A stretch of 64,000 nucleotides of DNA from Hofstenia miamia (Eukaryota; Xenacoelomorpha; Acoela), in the NCBI GenBank assembly GCA_004352715.1, contig SCFE01000011.1, positions 1,415,655 through 1,479,654 on the forward strand. Reading direction: 5' to 3'. The translations under genes and the position numbers were made by a program. Shown in pieces: positions 11,976-23,383 of the stretch (positions within the stretch are counted from its first letter, which is position 1; every line of letters starts with the position of its first letter). The notes beneath the pieces are model-generated. The model was not told the DNA's origin, made no database searches, and saw only the letters and a program-made list of their open reading frames with translations.

Positions 11976-13968
11976 TTGATATTTATATATTTGTGTTCAT
12001 TAAGCATTTGATTATATACTGAAAATACATTGGAATATATATATATATTTTCTGTATTATATATATTAAGATAATTCAAGAATGTAATTTTTCAAATCTA
12101 ACTGCTTAAAAAAGAGTTGAGTGAAGTATAATTTTCATTATGCAGCCTCCGGTCAAAACAAAAATATTTTCATGGCCTGTATTAAAGGCCTTGTATGTCG
12201 TATTAATTGCTAAGTAGAAAACAAATGGCTTAGAGAATCATTTAAATTTAGGGTCGCCATAAACTTCTTTTCTGCAAGTAGAGTATCATATTCTATTAGG
12301 AAGTAAATATGTATTATTTGATGTAGTAATGCAAGTAGTCGGCGTAGATAGTTGCAGAAATATATTCAATTTACCGCAACTCGATCACAAAATGAAACTA
12401 ACAGTGAGCCTATTATTCAGTATATTATAACAGCATTGAATGTAAAAAATACCATCAATTTAGTTCTTTCTGGATTGGAGGCTAATTTTCTCTCAAACAG
12501 CGTCCATGAACTTTTTAAATTTTCATGTTTTAGTAAAACAAGCTACAATATCCAATATTTCAATATATTAGTGTAAAGACATGAGGATAACCAGTAAAGC
12601 CTAAACATTTAGGCCATTTGGCTCAACAATTCTAGGCTGCAATTAATTTTGAAAATAATATTCATTTAATTAATGTGTAATAGTCAAACAAAATTCATTG
12701 CAATCTATTCATTATTGGCCTATTTGTCTTCAAAAATGTGAATTTTAGGCCCAATTTTGGTCCCACTATTTTGAAAACTGCTCTACATTTTTTTTAAAAT
12801 TAAACAATTTTCAGGATTAACTTAATTAGTATACAATATTTCTTTGCCTATGGCGCCTTCACTATGTGGTGCTGGTTATTTCAGGATTTAATTATAGCTT
12901 TTTAAATTTGGATTTGGCTAAAACAATTTAAAAAATTTCATGTTTTCCATTTCGTTAGCAGTTAATAATAAGCATATATTGAAAATACCATCAAATCCCG
13001 AACTATTTGTAAGAATTTATTCTCAAAAATGTGCGCAAATTGCACGAATTTTAAATGACATTAGCAGCTAACTTACCCTAACTATTATTCTAAATATTGG
13101 CTCATTGAAATTTCTAGTTCTAAAATAAAAACTTAACTGAAACGTATTTTTCTCATTCATACCCAATAGCAAACCATGCTTCTAAATCATTTTTTTGATT
13201 TAAAAAATTGTACAGTGACTCTTCCTTATGCAACATTCTTCCTAAGGTGTGAAATGCGCAGTTTGGTCTTATCTAAATTGTGAATATATAATTTACTAAA
13301 AAAATTACAATTTGATCATGATAGGGATCTCAATCTAAAAAGTAAAAATCGCATTTTTGCCAGTACCCCAAAGCATATCGCTCAGTACGAACTCATTTAA
13401 ATTTTACCAAATCAGAATACAATGTGACATTAAATTTTGAAAAATGACAATTATGGCCCCAAATTTTTCTAATTTGTAACATCCACACCACTAGCAATGT
13501 CTACAACTGTGCTGACTACATCTTCGTTTCCAAATGACGTCAATCAAATTTTTTAATAAAAATAAAATGTTTGTCATTTAACTTTGACAAGCAGTAGCCG
13601 GATTGTGAACAGCAAGCTCCCCTTCAAAGGAAATTACTAAATAAAAGGTTGTTTTCATATAAAGCCGTTCTTGTAGATTTCTTTTCAGTTTTTATTTGAA
13701 AACATTTGAAAATGTTGGAATTTAGGATAGCCGTAATGTTGCTCTTATGTACTCATTCTAATTGATCATTAGAAAACACATATTGCTTGAGGAAATGCTT
13801 AAACTTAGGATAGCCATAAAATTGTTCTTCTACAGTCATCATTTAGAAATATATATATATATATATATACTGCATAGTAGAAAAATGTAATATAAAATAT
13901 AATTATTCAATTGTCTATTGTTCACTCATAATCTAAAATGTANNNNNNATATATATATATATTACATA

Positions 13969-14017
<49 letters not shown>

Positions 14018-16359
14018 AAGAAAAATGCTTGTATTTGGGACAGCTATACAGTTGTTCTTGTGTTTTTAAATATTTAAAAAACATTGCTTTGGAAAATGTT
14101 TGAATTTAGGATAGCCATACAGTTCTAGTAAATTTCTTCTGATTTGATAAGTACAAGATGCATGTTGCATTAAGAAATGTGTGAATTTATGCTTGACAAA
14201 AAGTTGTTCTTGTAAATTTCTTATTTGTTAAGTAAAAATGTACTTTGAGAGATTTTTAAAATTATGATTGACATAAAGTTGCTCATGTATTCTTTATTTA
14301 TTAATAAAAACTGTAGGTTGCTTTGCAAAATACGGGAATTTATGATCGAAAGAAAGTTGTTCTTGTATATTTATTTAGTAAAAATTTAGAATTGACATGA
14401 GCAGTTTGAATTTTGGAAATGCATTGTTATTTTATATTTATTGCTAAGTAAAAAATATCTATCTTAGAAAATTATTAAATTGAACTTTCTATCCATCAGA
14501 ATACAACATAAATATATAAAAAAACAAGTCAATCAAACATATATTTGTAAAAATGTATTTAATATTTAAAACATGTATTAAATATATCAACTTATAGTTA
14601 AAAAATGTTGAAGGTTAAGCTAAATATGCATTAATTATAAAATAATAATATATAATTGCTAATTAACTTAAGGTAAAATCCAATGTAAGCACATTTCAAC
14701 TCTAGTTCAAATGTGTTTACACGTACTTAAAAATCAGATAAATTTATTCTAACAAATAAAACAAAAATTACTTAAGTTTGAAATGTCTTTATTTCTGTAT
14801 GACAATGCTTGCAAACCGTGTAGGTATTTCCAGAAATAAATTCAATTTCCAACAATAAAAATGTAATTAGCAGTAGCATTCAATATATAAAAGAGGCGTA
14901 TAATGCTCTACAACCCATGTCCAGGAATCTTAATACATATTTAATTCAATGCAACTAGGGTGTTACAATAAATATTGGTAAACAAACCTAGTAGTCAATC
15001 ATTCTATTTTTAGAGACGATTGTTCACAATTGCATACTCAATATAAAATGTGTTTTTCTTTGACAAATTGTTTAACAGTTGTACATTCTTTTTTATATCA
15101 GCATTTCAGATTTTGTATATAAAATGTATATTTCTCTGATAAATGTATAATTTTGGAACATTTGTACTAGAGATGAGCGCGTTACAGGCTTTGTAAAATT
15201 ATTTCCACCGCAGACAAAAATCTTCACCGCTAACACCGCACTGACATTTTTTTCCACAATAGATGAAATTTTACCACGATACACCGCAAAATTGTCGATT
15301 ATTTTATCTTCGTAAGAAAAGATTGAAGTTTCTGAACCCTGATGTTTTGACGTCAATAACTCTAGCTCAACTGGTTTAAGGGACGCCTATCTATACATAT
15401 AAGAAAACAGTTAATGTTCAGCCTTTTCCCATGAACTCTAAACCTTGGAATTATCTGCATGTTAGGTGTGAAGTGTATTTAAGTCCTTTTTTAAAAAATC
15501 GAAATAATCAGTTATAAATAGTCTATCTTTTCAAGTACTTCAGCCTTAGTATGAATTTTCTAATAGACTTGGAAAATTTTTTTGAAAATGTGTAAAAGAA
15601 TGCCAGGTTGTTTTAAATCAAATTCCTATGAATTTTTAAAGTTTGAAAAAAGCAATAGAGAAGTGCCTCTTCTTTGATTTGCGTTTTGAAATTATGCTCT
15701 GCCACAACTGTTTTAGGTACCATGATCACTGAATTTATGCAGAGGGATCCATAATTGGGCTTGAGCAGTCTAACTGCCTAAGGAAATGTTTGGAGTTAGC
15801 TGATATTCCATGGGATTAAAAACTCATGATTACCAGAGCCTTAATTATAAGACAATGAATTTTAAGAAATCAGAATTTTCATCATAAAATCATTTGGGTT
15901 TTCAAATACCTCAGGAAATGCAACTTTGTACAAATGTTCACCATTTTAATGGTGTACGCTCACCAAAAATTTGCAATTTTGAAAAAATCGCTTAAATATT
16001 AGTGAAAAACAACTTGTTCTTTTAAAAAGCCTACAAGCTCTTTGTGGATAATCACTAAGTGGCATTCTTGAAAAATACTTAAGTTTTGCTTAGAATGGTA
16101 CATTTTTTCAGTCACGAAAGTTTCTTTTCAATCTAGCAAAAAAAATCCAAACAAGAATTGGTTTGCTTTTATACCAAATCATGTTTCATGAGAAAAGATT
16201 TCTTGCAAAGAAGTATTTTTCAATGTGGAATCTGGAAAAAATTCTGCTTGTAGCATTATAGTAAATTTGCACACATGCTTTACGTTTTGACAAGGTCAAA
16301 AAAAGAAATGTAAATTGTGAAAATTTATATTATATTTTTTTTGAAGAAGATATTCTTAG
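11976..16359. other. Gene A intron part
   Basis: Contains the degenerate 77-bp repeat, (TA)n tracts and a patch of ACCGC words at 15165-15300 that may be one end of a further hAT-like element. The missing TSP1 middle exon should lie between 9192 and 16359 but was not found. Confidence 0.4.
13700..14400. repeat. Degenerate ~77-bp tandem repeat
   Basis: The word GAATTTAGGATAGCCATAAA, followed by GTTGTTCTTGTA, recurs in altered form near 13719, 13801, 14032, 14102, 14182, 14258 and 14337. Spacing is 70-82 bases except where a (TA)n tract and a 6-N gap intervene. A more distant relative lies near 12250. It is an old minisatellite in a gene A intron; no coding sense was found. Confidence 0.6.
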
Positions 16360-16451
16360 AGATCGTTATCGTTCTTGTTCGATACCACCTGTCCATGGCG
16401 GCGTTTCATGTCCGGGAGCAGATGTTGACCGCGAAGTGGGTTGGACTAGAG
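16360..16451 (+). CDS. Gene A exon: second half of TSP1-like repeat
   Basis: After an acceptor (ATATTCTTAG, ending 16359) the frame reads DRYRSCSIPPVHGGVSCPG and on through ADVDREVGWT. This is the typical RxRxCSxPxxxxGGxxCxG end of a thrombospondin type-1 repeat. It pairs residue for residue with the gene B exon at 59719-59828 (SRSRTCSVQSLHGGIPCQG). Both exons take one leading base. I place the donor at 16452 (GTGGTT), which leaves one base and joins in frame to the SRCR-like exon at 20921. An earlier GT (GTGGGT, exon end 16435) breaks that phase. The exon is GC-richer than its surroundings, as expected for coding DNA here. It is too short for a simple ORF scan. A middle exon that should link it to exon 2 (two leading, two trailing bases) was not found. 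Confidence 0.7.
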
Positions 16452-16599
16452 GTGGTTACAAATCAACATTTCAGTATTCAAGAACAATGCAAATAATTTG
16501 TAAGCTATATTTTCTACTAAGCAATAGCAGTTGATGCAATTTTTTCTCAAAATGGATTGTGACAATGGCGTAGCCACAATTTCTGTCAGGTTGGCCGTA

Positions 16600-16980
16600 A
16601 ACTAAGAGCCAACATTTCCAAGGTCGGCTTGGCTCGGCTCGTTTAAATTTTGTATAAGTTCGGCTCGACTCGGCTCGGCTCGCCAAATAAAATCCTTGAA
16701 TGAGGCTCGTTTTAGCTCGGTACTTTTTTTAAAATTATTGTGCTCAAAGAATTTTTTACATAGCTCTTCCTATTATTTAATAAACATTTCTTAAATAAGA
16801 TTATAGGAAAGGCATACTGACAGCAAAAAATAAGAAAAATCTCCATAATCAAATTAACAAGCAGAACTATAAACTTGCTTTGTCTAAAATAGGCTCGTTT
16901 TGGTCTGGTTGTATATCAAATACTGTGCTCAAGATCGGCTCGGCTCGGCTCGTTAGAAGCTCGGCTCGTTGACAAGTGTG
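16600..16980. mobile_element. hAT-like non-autonomous element, GCTCGG family, diverged copy
   Basis: Both sub-terminal regions are packed with GGCTCGGCTCG words. The element ends with CGGCTCGTTGACAAGTGTG, identical to the right end of the copy at 62404-62923, and shares AGCTCTTCCTATTATT and GTTGTATATCAAAT inside. The left end is eroded. It lies 150 bases downstream of the TSP1 C-half exon of gene A. Confidence 0.75.
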
Positions 16981-17232
16981 AATTTTATAGATTTTATTTT
17001 ATAGGGAAATAGAAAAATACGTTTACTTTTGGCTTGCTAATAGATATAACCACCAAATACAAATAGTAAACATAGGTCCTGAAAATCAATGTTCATTTTA
17101 GAATATAATAGAATATAATAGAATCATGTATTTAATGAAAACCACTGTAATAAATTGGGAAATTGAAACTACTTAAAAAATGAACAAATTTTTTACAACT
17201 CTGATTTGCTAGAAAATGAGAAGGGAATAAAC

Positions 17233-17640
17233 TTATGTTTTTTTCTGTTTTATAGGCTTCAATACAATAATGACAAAATCTAGGTAAACTTTTGGAGTAA
17301 TCGAAGAGAGCAAAAGATTGCGCGAAAAGGTTTTCTCAATATAGAAGTAATGATTGTCTATATTTGCATTCCTTACCAGTTTCCTGGAATATAAAATGTC
17401 CAAATGATCATAGAATTTTTCAGCTCTTTGTAGGCTTAATTCAAGATATACAAAAGCTGGCGACGCATAATCAATGACACTTTGCACAGTAGCATGATAC
17501 ATGATTTCCAATTCCTTTTGAATAGTTATTGGCCTAAGAAATTTCGGCTATGCTTTACACCCAAAAACTTGCTATGTTCGTCAATGATTTATTTTCCCAA
17601 AAACGAATTCTTTTTGTTTCGGCCAGGCTTAACTTGAAAT
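17233..17640 (-). pseudogene. LINE reverse transcriptase C-terminal relic
   Basis: Read on the minus strand, the open part gives EIMYHATVQSVIDYASPAF, then VYLELSLQRAEKFYDHL. This corresponds to the (L/Y)Y.A.V.S.(L/I)DYA.P.F...L...LE..Q segment found downstream of the catalytic core in non-LTR reverse transcriptases. Upstream, another frame reads SLAETKRIRFWENKSLTNIA. It is too short and frameshifted to act. It lies 250 bases from the R2-type LINE copy, but its pattern is of a different clade. Confidence 0.45.
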
Positions 17641-17928
17641 GACACCAAGTAACTATATTTTTGAATCTGGATGTAAGAAATTTTTATCAAGTTCCTTAAT
17701 TAGAACAATAACAGTACCCCGCCACATTTGTAATATTTTAAGGGGATTAGCCTTAAATCCCTAATTTAATTTAAATTATATAATGTAAAAATGTAAAAAC
17801 TTTATTTTATATTTCTGACTAGTTTTAGTTTGTAAAATTATATTTGGCTAAAAATATTTAATTTTATATTTTTGACCTAAATCATAATCCGTTTAATATT
17901 GACATGAGACATGCATTTCTTGTTTTTA

Positions 17929-18990
17929 GTATTATTATTATTATTATTCTAGCATCTCACAGCTTCATGCTGGTATCCCTCTCAGCTCGGGGAACTCACC
18001 TGTTCCCAGGGAGTCTGAGAGCTTTCCTCAGGACTCTTGCTGATCCTAACAATGCTGCCGTCTGTGCTACCACTCCTCCCCACTTTGGTGCTCCCAACTT
18101 CTCCAAGTATCTCTTATGCTTCTTACTCACTGCTCCTAGTGCGCCTACTACTACCAGGACTACTTCAACCTTCTTTAACTTCCACAGCCTTTCTATTTCC
18201 TCTGCCAATTCTCTATACTTGTTTGTCTTCTCTTTCTCCTTGCTTTCTACATTCCTGTCCTTTGGTACTGCTATGTCCATCACTGTTCCCAATCTTTTCT
18301 CTTTGTCTACCACTACTATGTCTAGCCTCCTTGCTTCTATCACCTTGCTTGTCTGAATTTTGAAGTCTCATAGTATCTTAACCTTATCATTCTCTATGAA
18401 TCCCTGTCGCTTGTGCTCATACCACTTGTCTCCTGCTTCTAACCCATGCTGCCTGCTCAAGCTCCACTGTACCCGTCGTCCTAATTTATCTTGTCTGAAA
18501 TTATACTCATTCTACGCTAACTTCTCACACCCTGCTATCAGATGATCTACTGTCTCCACCTTTTTCTTACATAGCCTACACGTATCACTTACTTCTACTC
18601 TTTTGTCTATATGCTTCTTCACCTAGTTTGTTCTTATTGTTTGCTCTTGTGCTGCGAATTATCAGTGTTTCTGTTTCTCTTTTTAGTTCTGCCTTTTTTA
18701 ACCACTGTTACTTTCTTCTCTGTCACATTTTTCTGTGTTCCTCCAGTATTATCCATGCATTGCCTTCTGCCTATACCTTGTTTATCTCTCTAATTCCGTC
18801 CTTTGCTCTCAGTTCTTATTTTCCTTTATCTACCACTACTATGTCGGGCCCTCGTGGATCTATCATCTTGCTCGTCTGTATCTTAAAGTATGCAGCAATT
18901 CAGTTAGGTAGAGGCCCCATTCCATGCAGGTATTTCCAAGTTATTAGGCAAATTTTGTACATAATCCTCTCTTTCACTCTCAACCAGTGA
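17929..18990 (-). pseudogene. R2-type LINE 3' fragment (zinc knuckle + endonuclease-like domain), rearranged
   Basis: On the minus strand a Cys-rich knuckle (CRLC...ETVDHLIAGCEKLA) is followed by HGLEAGDKWYEHK, then RRLDIVVVDKEKR...VMDIAVPKDRNVE, then VVVGALGAVSKKHKRYLEKL and a C-terminal ALLGSARVLRKAL. The knuckle followed by PD...D-type residues is the layout of the C-terminal endonuclease-like domain in R2-related LINEs (known of the family; the P of PD is L here). The element ends in an (ATA)n tail at 17929-17949. A second piece of the same domain (PRGPDIVVVDKGK, near 18840-18990) lies upstream of the knuckle in element order, so two copies are fused or one is internally duplicated. The longest open part is 115 codons; the rest has stops. 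Confidence 0.7.
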
Positions 18991-19547
18991 AGCTCCAAAA
19001 TTGCTGGAAGTATTCTCAAGTAGAACACTTGAAAAACATTCGAATATCAAAAGTTGTTTATTTTCTCGAGTGTCTTGTGTCTTGTGTCACCGTGTAAACA
19101 CCCAAAACAAGAGGCATGCATGTTTTCGAATGAAATTTTGCTGCTACTTAATTCGAATTAGTGTAATATTTTTAATCAAAATTAACAACTAAATTTATCA
19201 TATTTTTGGCCGAAATTATATTGATGTGGTTAATGAAATCTTTTACTAAATACATTAATAAATTCTACGTAAGTTAAAATGTTATGAAAACTTTGCTTCG
19301 AATTTGAATGGAGAAAGAGTAATCTAAAAAAACCGATCTCATTGAAAGCAAAAGACATGCATTTCTTATGTCATGCGCAAACGGGTATCAGTAGCATTAA
19401 TTTTAAATGAAGAATATGGGATCTTGTCTCAAGTTTTGAAAATATTTTAAAATATATTGAAACCATACTCAAATAGTGATCTTCAGCTTGTGATTTCATT
19501 AAGATATTGAAAATAAGGTCAATCCATGCACCCTTACTCGGAAACTA

Positions 19548-20136
19548 GTCATTTCACGAAATAATTCTTACTACGAAATATTTCTGTCGCGCGGTGGCGT
19601 ACGAAAATTGATTTAGCATTTTCTTTAAATTGGCCACCATTTTAATACCGTCACGAAATCTTCCTGAATCGTGAAACAATACGATTTGTAGTGCTGCCTT
19701 TCTTCAAAGGAAATGTTTGCTAGATTTTGGGCAATTTGCACTTTATTCGCCCATATATTTCTTGAGATATCATAGAAAAAAGTATTTTTAACGATTTCTC
19801 TAAATTGGTCTGCATTTTAATGCCGTCACGAAATCAGACCAATTTAAAGAAATCGCTAAGAATACTTTTTTATATTCTCAAGAAAATATATGTTTGTTAA
19901 ATTGCAAATTGCCCCGAAATGTAACAAACACTTCCTTTAAAAAAAGGCAGGACTACAATGCGTATTGGTTCATGATGCAGAAAGATTTCGTGACATTATA
20001 AAAATCCTGGCCACTTTAGAGAAACTGCAAAAAAATATTTTTATGCCATGTATTAAAATAGCACGCGAAATCCATTTTCGTACGCCATCGCACGACAGCA
20101 ATATTTCGTAGCAAGAAATATTTCGAGTAATGTTTC
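19548..20136. mobile_element. ~590-bp foldback (snap-back) palindrome
   Basis: Nearly the whole segment is an inverted repeat centred near 19842. The left arm begins with CTACGAAATATTTCTGTCG, CGCGGTGGCGTACGAAAAT. The right arm ends with the complement, ATTTTCGTACGCCATCGCAC and GACAGCAATATTTCGTAG. Inner pairs include GTCACGAAATC.../...GATTTCGTGAC and GATTTCTCTAAATTGGTCTG against CAGACCAATTTAAAGAAATC. Arm identity is roughly 80-85 % by eye. No open frame is present. It lies in the last gene A intron seen. Confidence 0.85.
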
Positions 20137-20920
20137 ATATGTAACATAGATATACATATTTTATCAATCACTGGGAAGGCATGGAGCAATGAGGGCATTT
20201 GTATATCCCAATCACGTTTGATTATTTACAAAATGCCCGTTTGCTTTTTGTAATATAATAACATTTTATGGAAATTTAAAAAGAAACATGACTTGAAATT
20301 TAAATCTTTTGCAATACACCATGTCAATCTTATTCAATTCGATAATGAGTAAATTAACCTGTCAACATTTAAAGTAGGAAGAGGCTTTCATTTTTAGGTA
20401 GTTTATAAATCACTGGAAGACAATCAACAATGTTGATTTTTAAATTTTGGATTCTGTAGAAATGACTCTATTTAAAGCATTTTTTCAGGATGCTGTTGAA
20501 ATCTTTTTCATTCAAAAAATTATATGTTTCCATCTACTTAAAAATATACTGTGTTGCATTTACCAAATTTTCAGTTTTTTTAGTTTAAGCTGAGTTCACT
20601 GTAAATTCTTGCTAAAGCATATTTTAGATTATATTTTTTCTGACAATTTCGACTCAGGTTGCTGTGTTATTATAGCAATTTATATTTTTTCTACCGACCT
20701 CTTCCACTTAAGCAGCGACTGTAAGAGAATATAATTCTCTAATACTCACAGTATTACAGAATAAAAGTGATAAACTATGCTATTTAAATATTTTGCATTG
20801 CAAGACTGTAATTTGATTGAAATAATTGCATCAGCTGTTTTCACACTTATTTATTGATTAATACATATAGTTGCTAATTGTCTAACCAGTAGACACTTAG
20901 ATATTCAAAATAGATGTCAG

Positions 20921-21071
20921 TCAACCTGTATCGAAGGTGTTGGGAAAGCCGAATTCAAATATCAAGCAACAGTTATGTATTCATTCCATATGTTGATGGA
21001 AACTTTGTGTGTGGAGATCGAACACATGAAAGCGTTTTTCCAACAGTATTTTGCAGAAAATTCAATTTTGT
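20921..21071 (+). CDS. Gene A exon: SRCR-like half domain
   Basis: The exon follows an acceptor at TAGATGTCAG (ending 20920) and ends at donor GTATGT (21072). It reads NLYRRCWESRIQIS, then SSNSYVFIPYVDGNFVCGD, then RTHESVFPTVFCRKFNFV. The GxxxCG...xVxCRxxxF pattern resembles the first half of a scavenger receptor cysteine-rich domain (GTVCDD...VVCRQLGF). The gene B exon at 63335-63518 has the matching IPKIDGRYICG...TEEVPVVLCRGFDYV, with the same phase (two leading, two trailing bases). SRCR domains mediate extracellular ligand binding; which ligand cannot be seen. An in-phase alternative donor two bases upstream (GTGTAT) exists in both genes. The second half of the domain should lie in a following exon, and a weak candidate is at 21756. 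Confidence 0.65.
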
Positions 21072-21755
21072 GTATGTTTACATTATTTTTAAAAAAACAT
21101 TTATAGTAATCTCAATGAGAAATTTACATGGAATTGCATCATACCTATAACGGTTGAGTTCGCAGCTCTATCTAACCTAGATGAACAGCCTTAACAATGC
21201 TGTAATAGTACCCCTTCATTGACATCTGATATGAACTTGTTACATAATATTTTTAAATTTCTTATTGATTATGACATGTTTAGTTGCCATATTTTCTTTC
21301 TTGGTGTGTTATGAGTTCTTAACAACAATATACCATAAATGTTTAACGAAACATTTTCGTATATATATATATATATATCATCAATTGAAATTTTGCGGCA
21401 TTTTTTTGAACTATAAACATATTGCTGTGTGCATCTTGTTTTAAAAGATTTGCAACAAAAAAATAAAAAATTTCCAAAATAGGTATTATTTGATTTAAAT
21501 TTGCAATTATATCTAGTAATACACGGGATTTGTTTGCAAAAAGGACATCCCTTGATGTATGTACAGTGAATTTATGTGTATAATTCTAAAAAATACCTGT
21601 GTGACTCTAATTATTAAAATGTTAATTTACTTATGATACCAAGTTAACCCATTTTATTGGCATCATTTTTTGTGTATTGGACATCATTACACTTGGCATA
21701 TTTTGATCAAATGATAATAACCTCAAATTTCGGGTATTTCATCTTCCCCTTTCAG

Positions 21756-21845
21756 CAATCATATTGTGAAAGTGATAATTTAAGTTTTCCGACTGTAAAA
21801 TGCTTGCAAATATTCAATATATTAACGAAGTCTAAAAGTATATGA
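21756..21845 (+). CDS. Possible gene A final exon
   Basis: A strong pyrimidine tract and acceptor (CTTCCCCTTTCAG, ending 21755) precedes an open frame reading QSYCESDNLSFPTVKCLQIF, followed by about ten residues and a TGA. The C-x(n)-L..P.V.C pattern could be the end of an SRCR-like domain. To join in this frame, the previous exon must use its alternative donor (GTGTAT, exon end 21069). With the preferred donor the next frame hits a stop after nine codons. The call rests on the acceptor and weak pattern similarity only, and no gene B counterpart was found inside the window. Confidence 0.25.
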   Translation, partial: QSYCESDNLSFPTVKCLQIFNILTKSKSI

Positions 21846-21859
21846 ATTGCTGATAAATT

Positions 21860-22748
21860 TTCTGTTTGCCATTTTGAAAGAAAACGCAGCTTTCTCCGCA
21901 TGTATTATTAATAGATTGTACCAATCAAAAATGAATTTGCAACAAAAGATATTGAGAATGGATATTTTATTAGTGGAAACCCAAATGTGATTAATTCCAA
22001 TGTAGAAAACTATCATAACAAATTGGGTTTTTAAACTTCGGCCACGACATTTTTATGTAATTGAATGAGAAACAAATGTAAATCTCAGTACTTGACTTGA
22101 CTCGGCTCAAAGTCTAAATTTCTAGTATGCGAAACCAACGGATGCTTAGTTTAACATGTGCTAAAATTCAGCTAACAATCAATCTTTGAATAGAACTAAA
22201 ATATAATTTAATAGAATTTAATTTTTTGTTAATTCCATATCGAGTTGAAGAATTCAAATTTAAATTTAATACAATTTAGATTTTTAAATATTTATGTAGA
22301 CATATTAATTTGCTTCTTAATACATTTTACTGTTTCTTAGAAATGGTGATTTACAAGATGTGATAACAATGTCTAATATTGTGTGCCAATCTTCAATTTC
22401 CTGCAAAAACAATCCCTATCTCGACCTCAATGATTGTACATTTGGCTCTTTAGTTAACTATGATAAGTATTGGCACATTCAATGCTACAATTAGCAAATG
22501 CAAGCCACCTGATTATAGTTGATTTAGAATGTGAAATATATGCTTCATGTATGTTTTATATGTTAATATCTAAATTTGGTTGGGGTTCATTGAAAACATA
22601 AGCCCTGATTAATAAATTATAATTAGGAATATGAAAATCTGAAATTATTTTATATTCTATTATGTACTGCTTTGATTTCTTGAACATTGGAGAGTTTCTA
22701 AAAAGATCTATGTTAGCAAAAATTTTAGCAAGTGAATTGCAAGTAATG
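21860..22748. other. Intergenic AT-rich DNA
   Basis: No gene, repeat or conserved frame recognised. Confidence 0.5.
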
Positions 22749-22756
22749 GTCCAAAT

Positions 22757-22986
22757 CAGGGGCGTACGCAGGATTTTCTGATGGTGGGGGACATCATCGT
22801 CCTTACCCAATGCGGTGCGAAGCCCCGAGAAAATTTTTGAAAATAGACCCTAAAAATGCATTTCACGATCCTAGATTTTAAATTTTTCAATTTTTTACGA
22901 AAATTTTTTTATTTATTCAGTCAAAATCAAATTTGGAAATCTGACAGGGGGGCATTCCACCATGTCCCCCCCTGCGTACGCAAATG
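22757..22986. mobile_element. 230-bp hAT-type MITE with 8-bp target duplication
   Basis: The left end is CAGGGGCGTACGCAGG and the right end is CCTGCGTACGCAAATG. Their inner 11 bases are perfect inverted repeats, and inside lie GGTGGGGGACATCAT and ATGTCCCCCC. Flanks GTCCAAAT (22749-22756) and GTCCGAAT (22987-22994) form an 8-bp target duplication with one mismatch. It has no coding capacity. Confidence 0.75.
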
Positions 22987-23040
22987 GTCCGAATCAAATT
23001 GTTTCTTCAGCAATACCAGATCATCGCTCAGGCAACACCA

Positions 23041-23272
23041 TATTAAAAAGCAATATATATATATATATATATATATATATNNNNNNNNNNNNNNNNNNNN
23101 NNNNNNNNNNNNNNNNNNNNNNNNNNNNNNNNNNNNNNNNNNNNNNNNNNNNNNNNNNNNNNNNNNNNNNNNNNNNNNNNNNNNNNNNNNNNNNNNNNNN
23201 NNNNNNNNNNNNNNNNNNNNNNNNNNNNNNNNNNNNNNNNNNNNNNNNNNNNNNNNNNNNNNNNNNNNNNNN

Positions 23273-23300
<28 letters not shown>
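23041..23300. other. Assembly gap flanked by (TA)n
   Basis: 192 Ns at 23081-23272 with (TA)n on both sides. Open frames running through the Ns are artefacts. Confidence 0.95.
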
Positions 23301-23303
<3 letters not shown>

Positions 23304-23383
23304 CAACTTTTCAATTCAGTCACGTTTGTTTACTTAACACACTAGATCCAAAAAATAGATTTCAAAACACTTTCTCAGCTTTT

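Noticed and set aside
15165-15300. ACCGC-word patch as a hAT element end
   Set aside because: Only one side is visible; no partner end or target duplication was found.
17904-18793. Several plus-strand open frames rich in Ser/Leu/Pro
   Set aside because: They are the antisense of the R2-type LINE C-terminal region.
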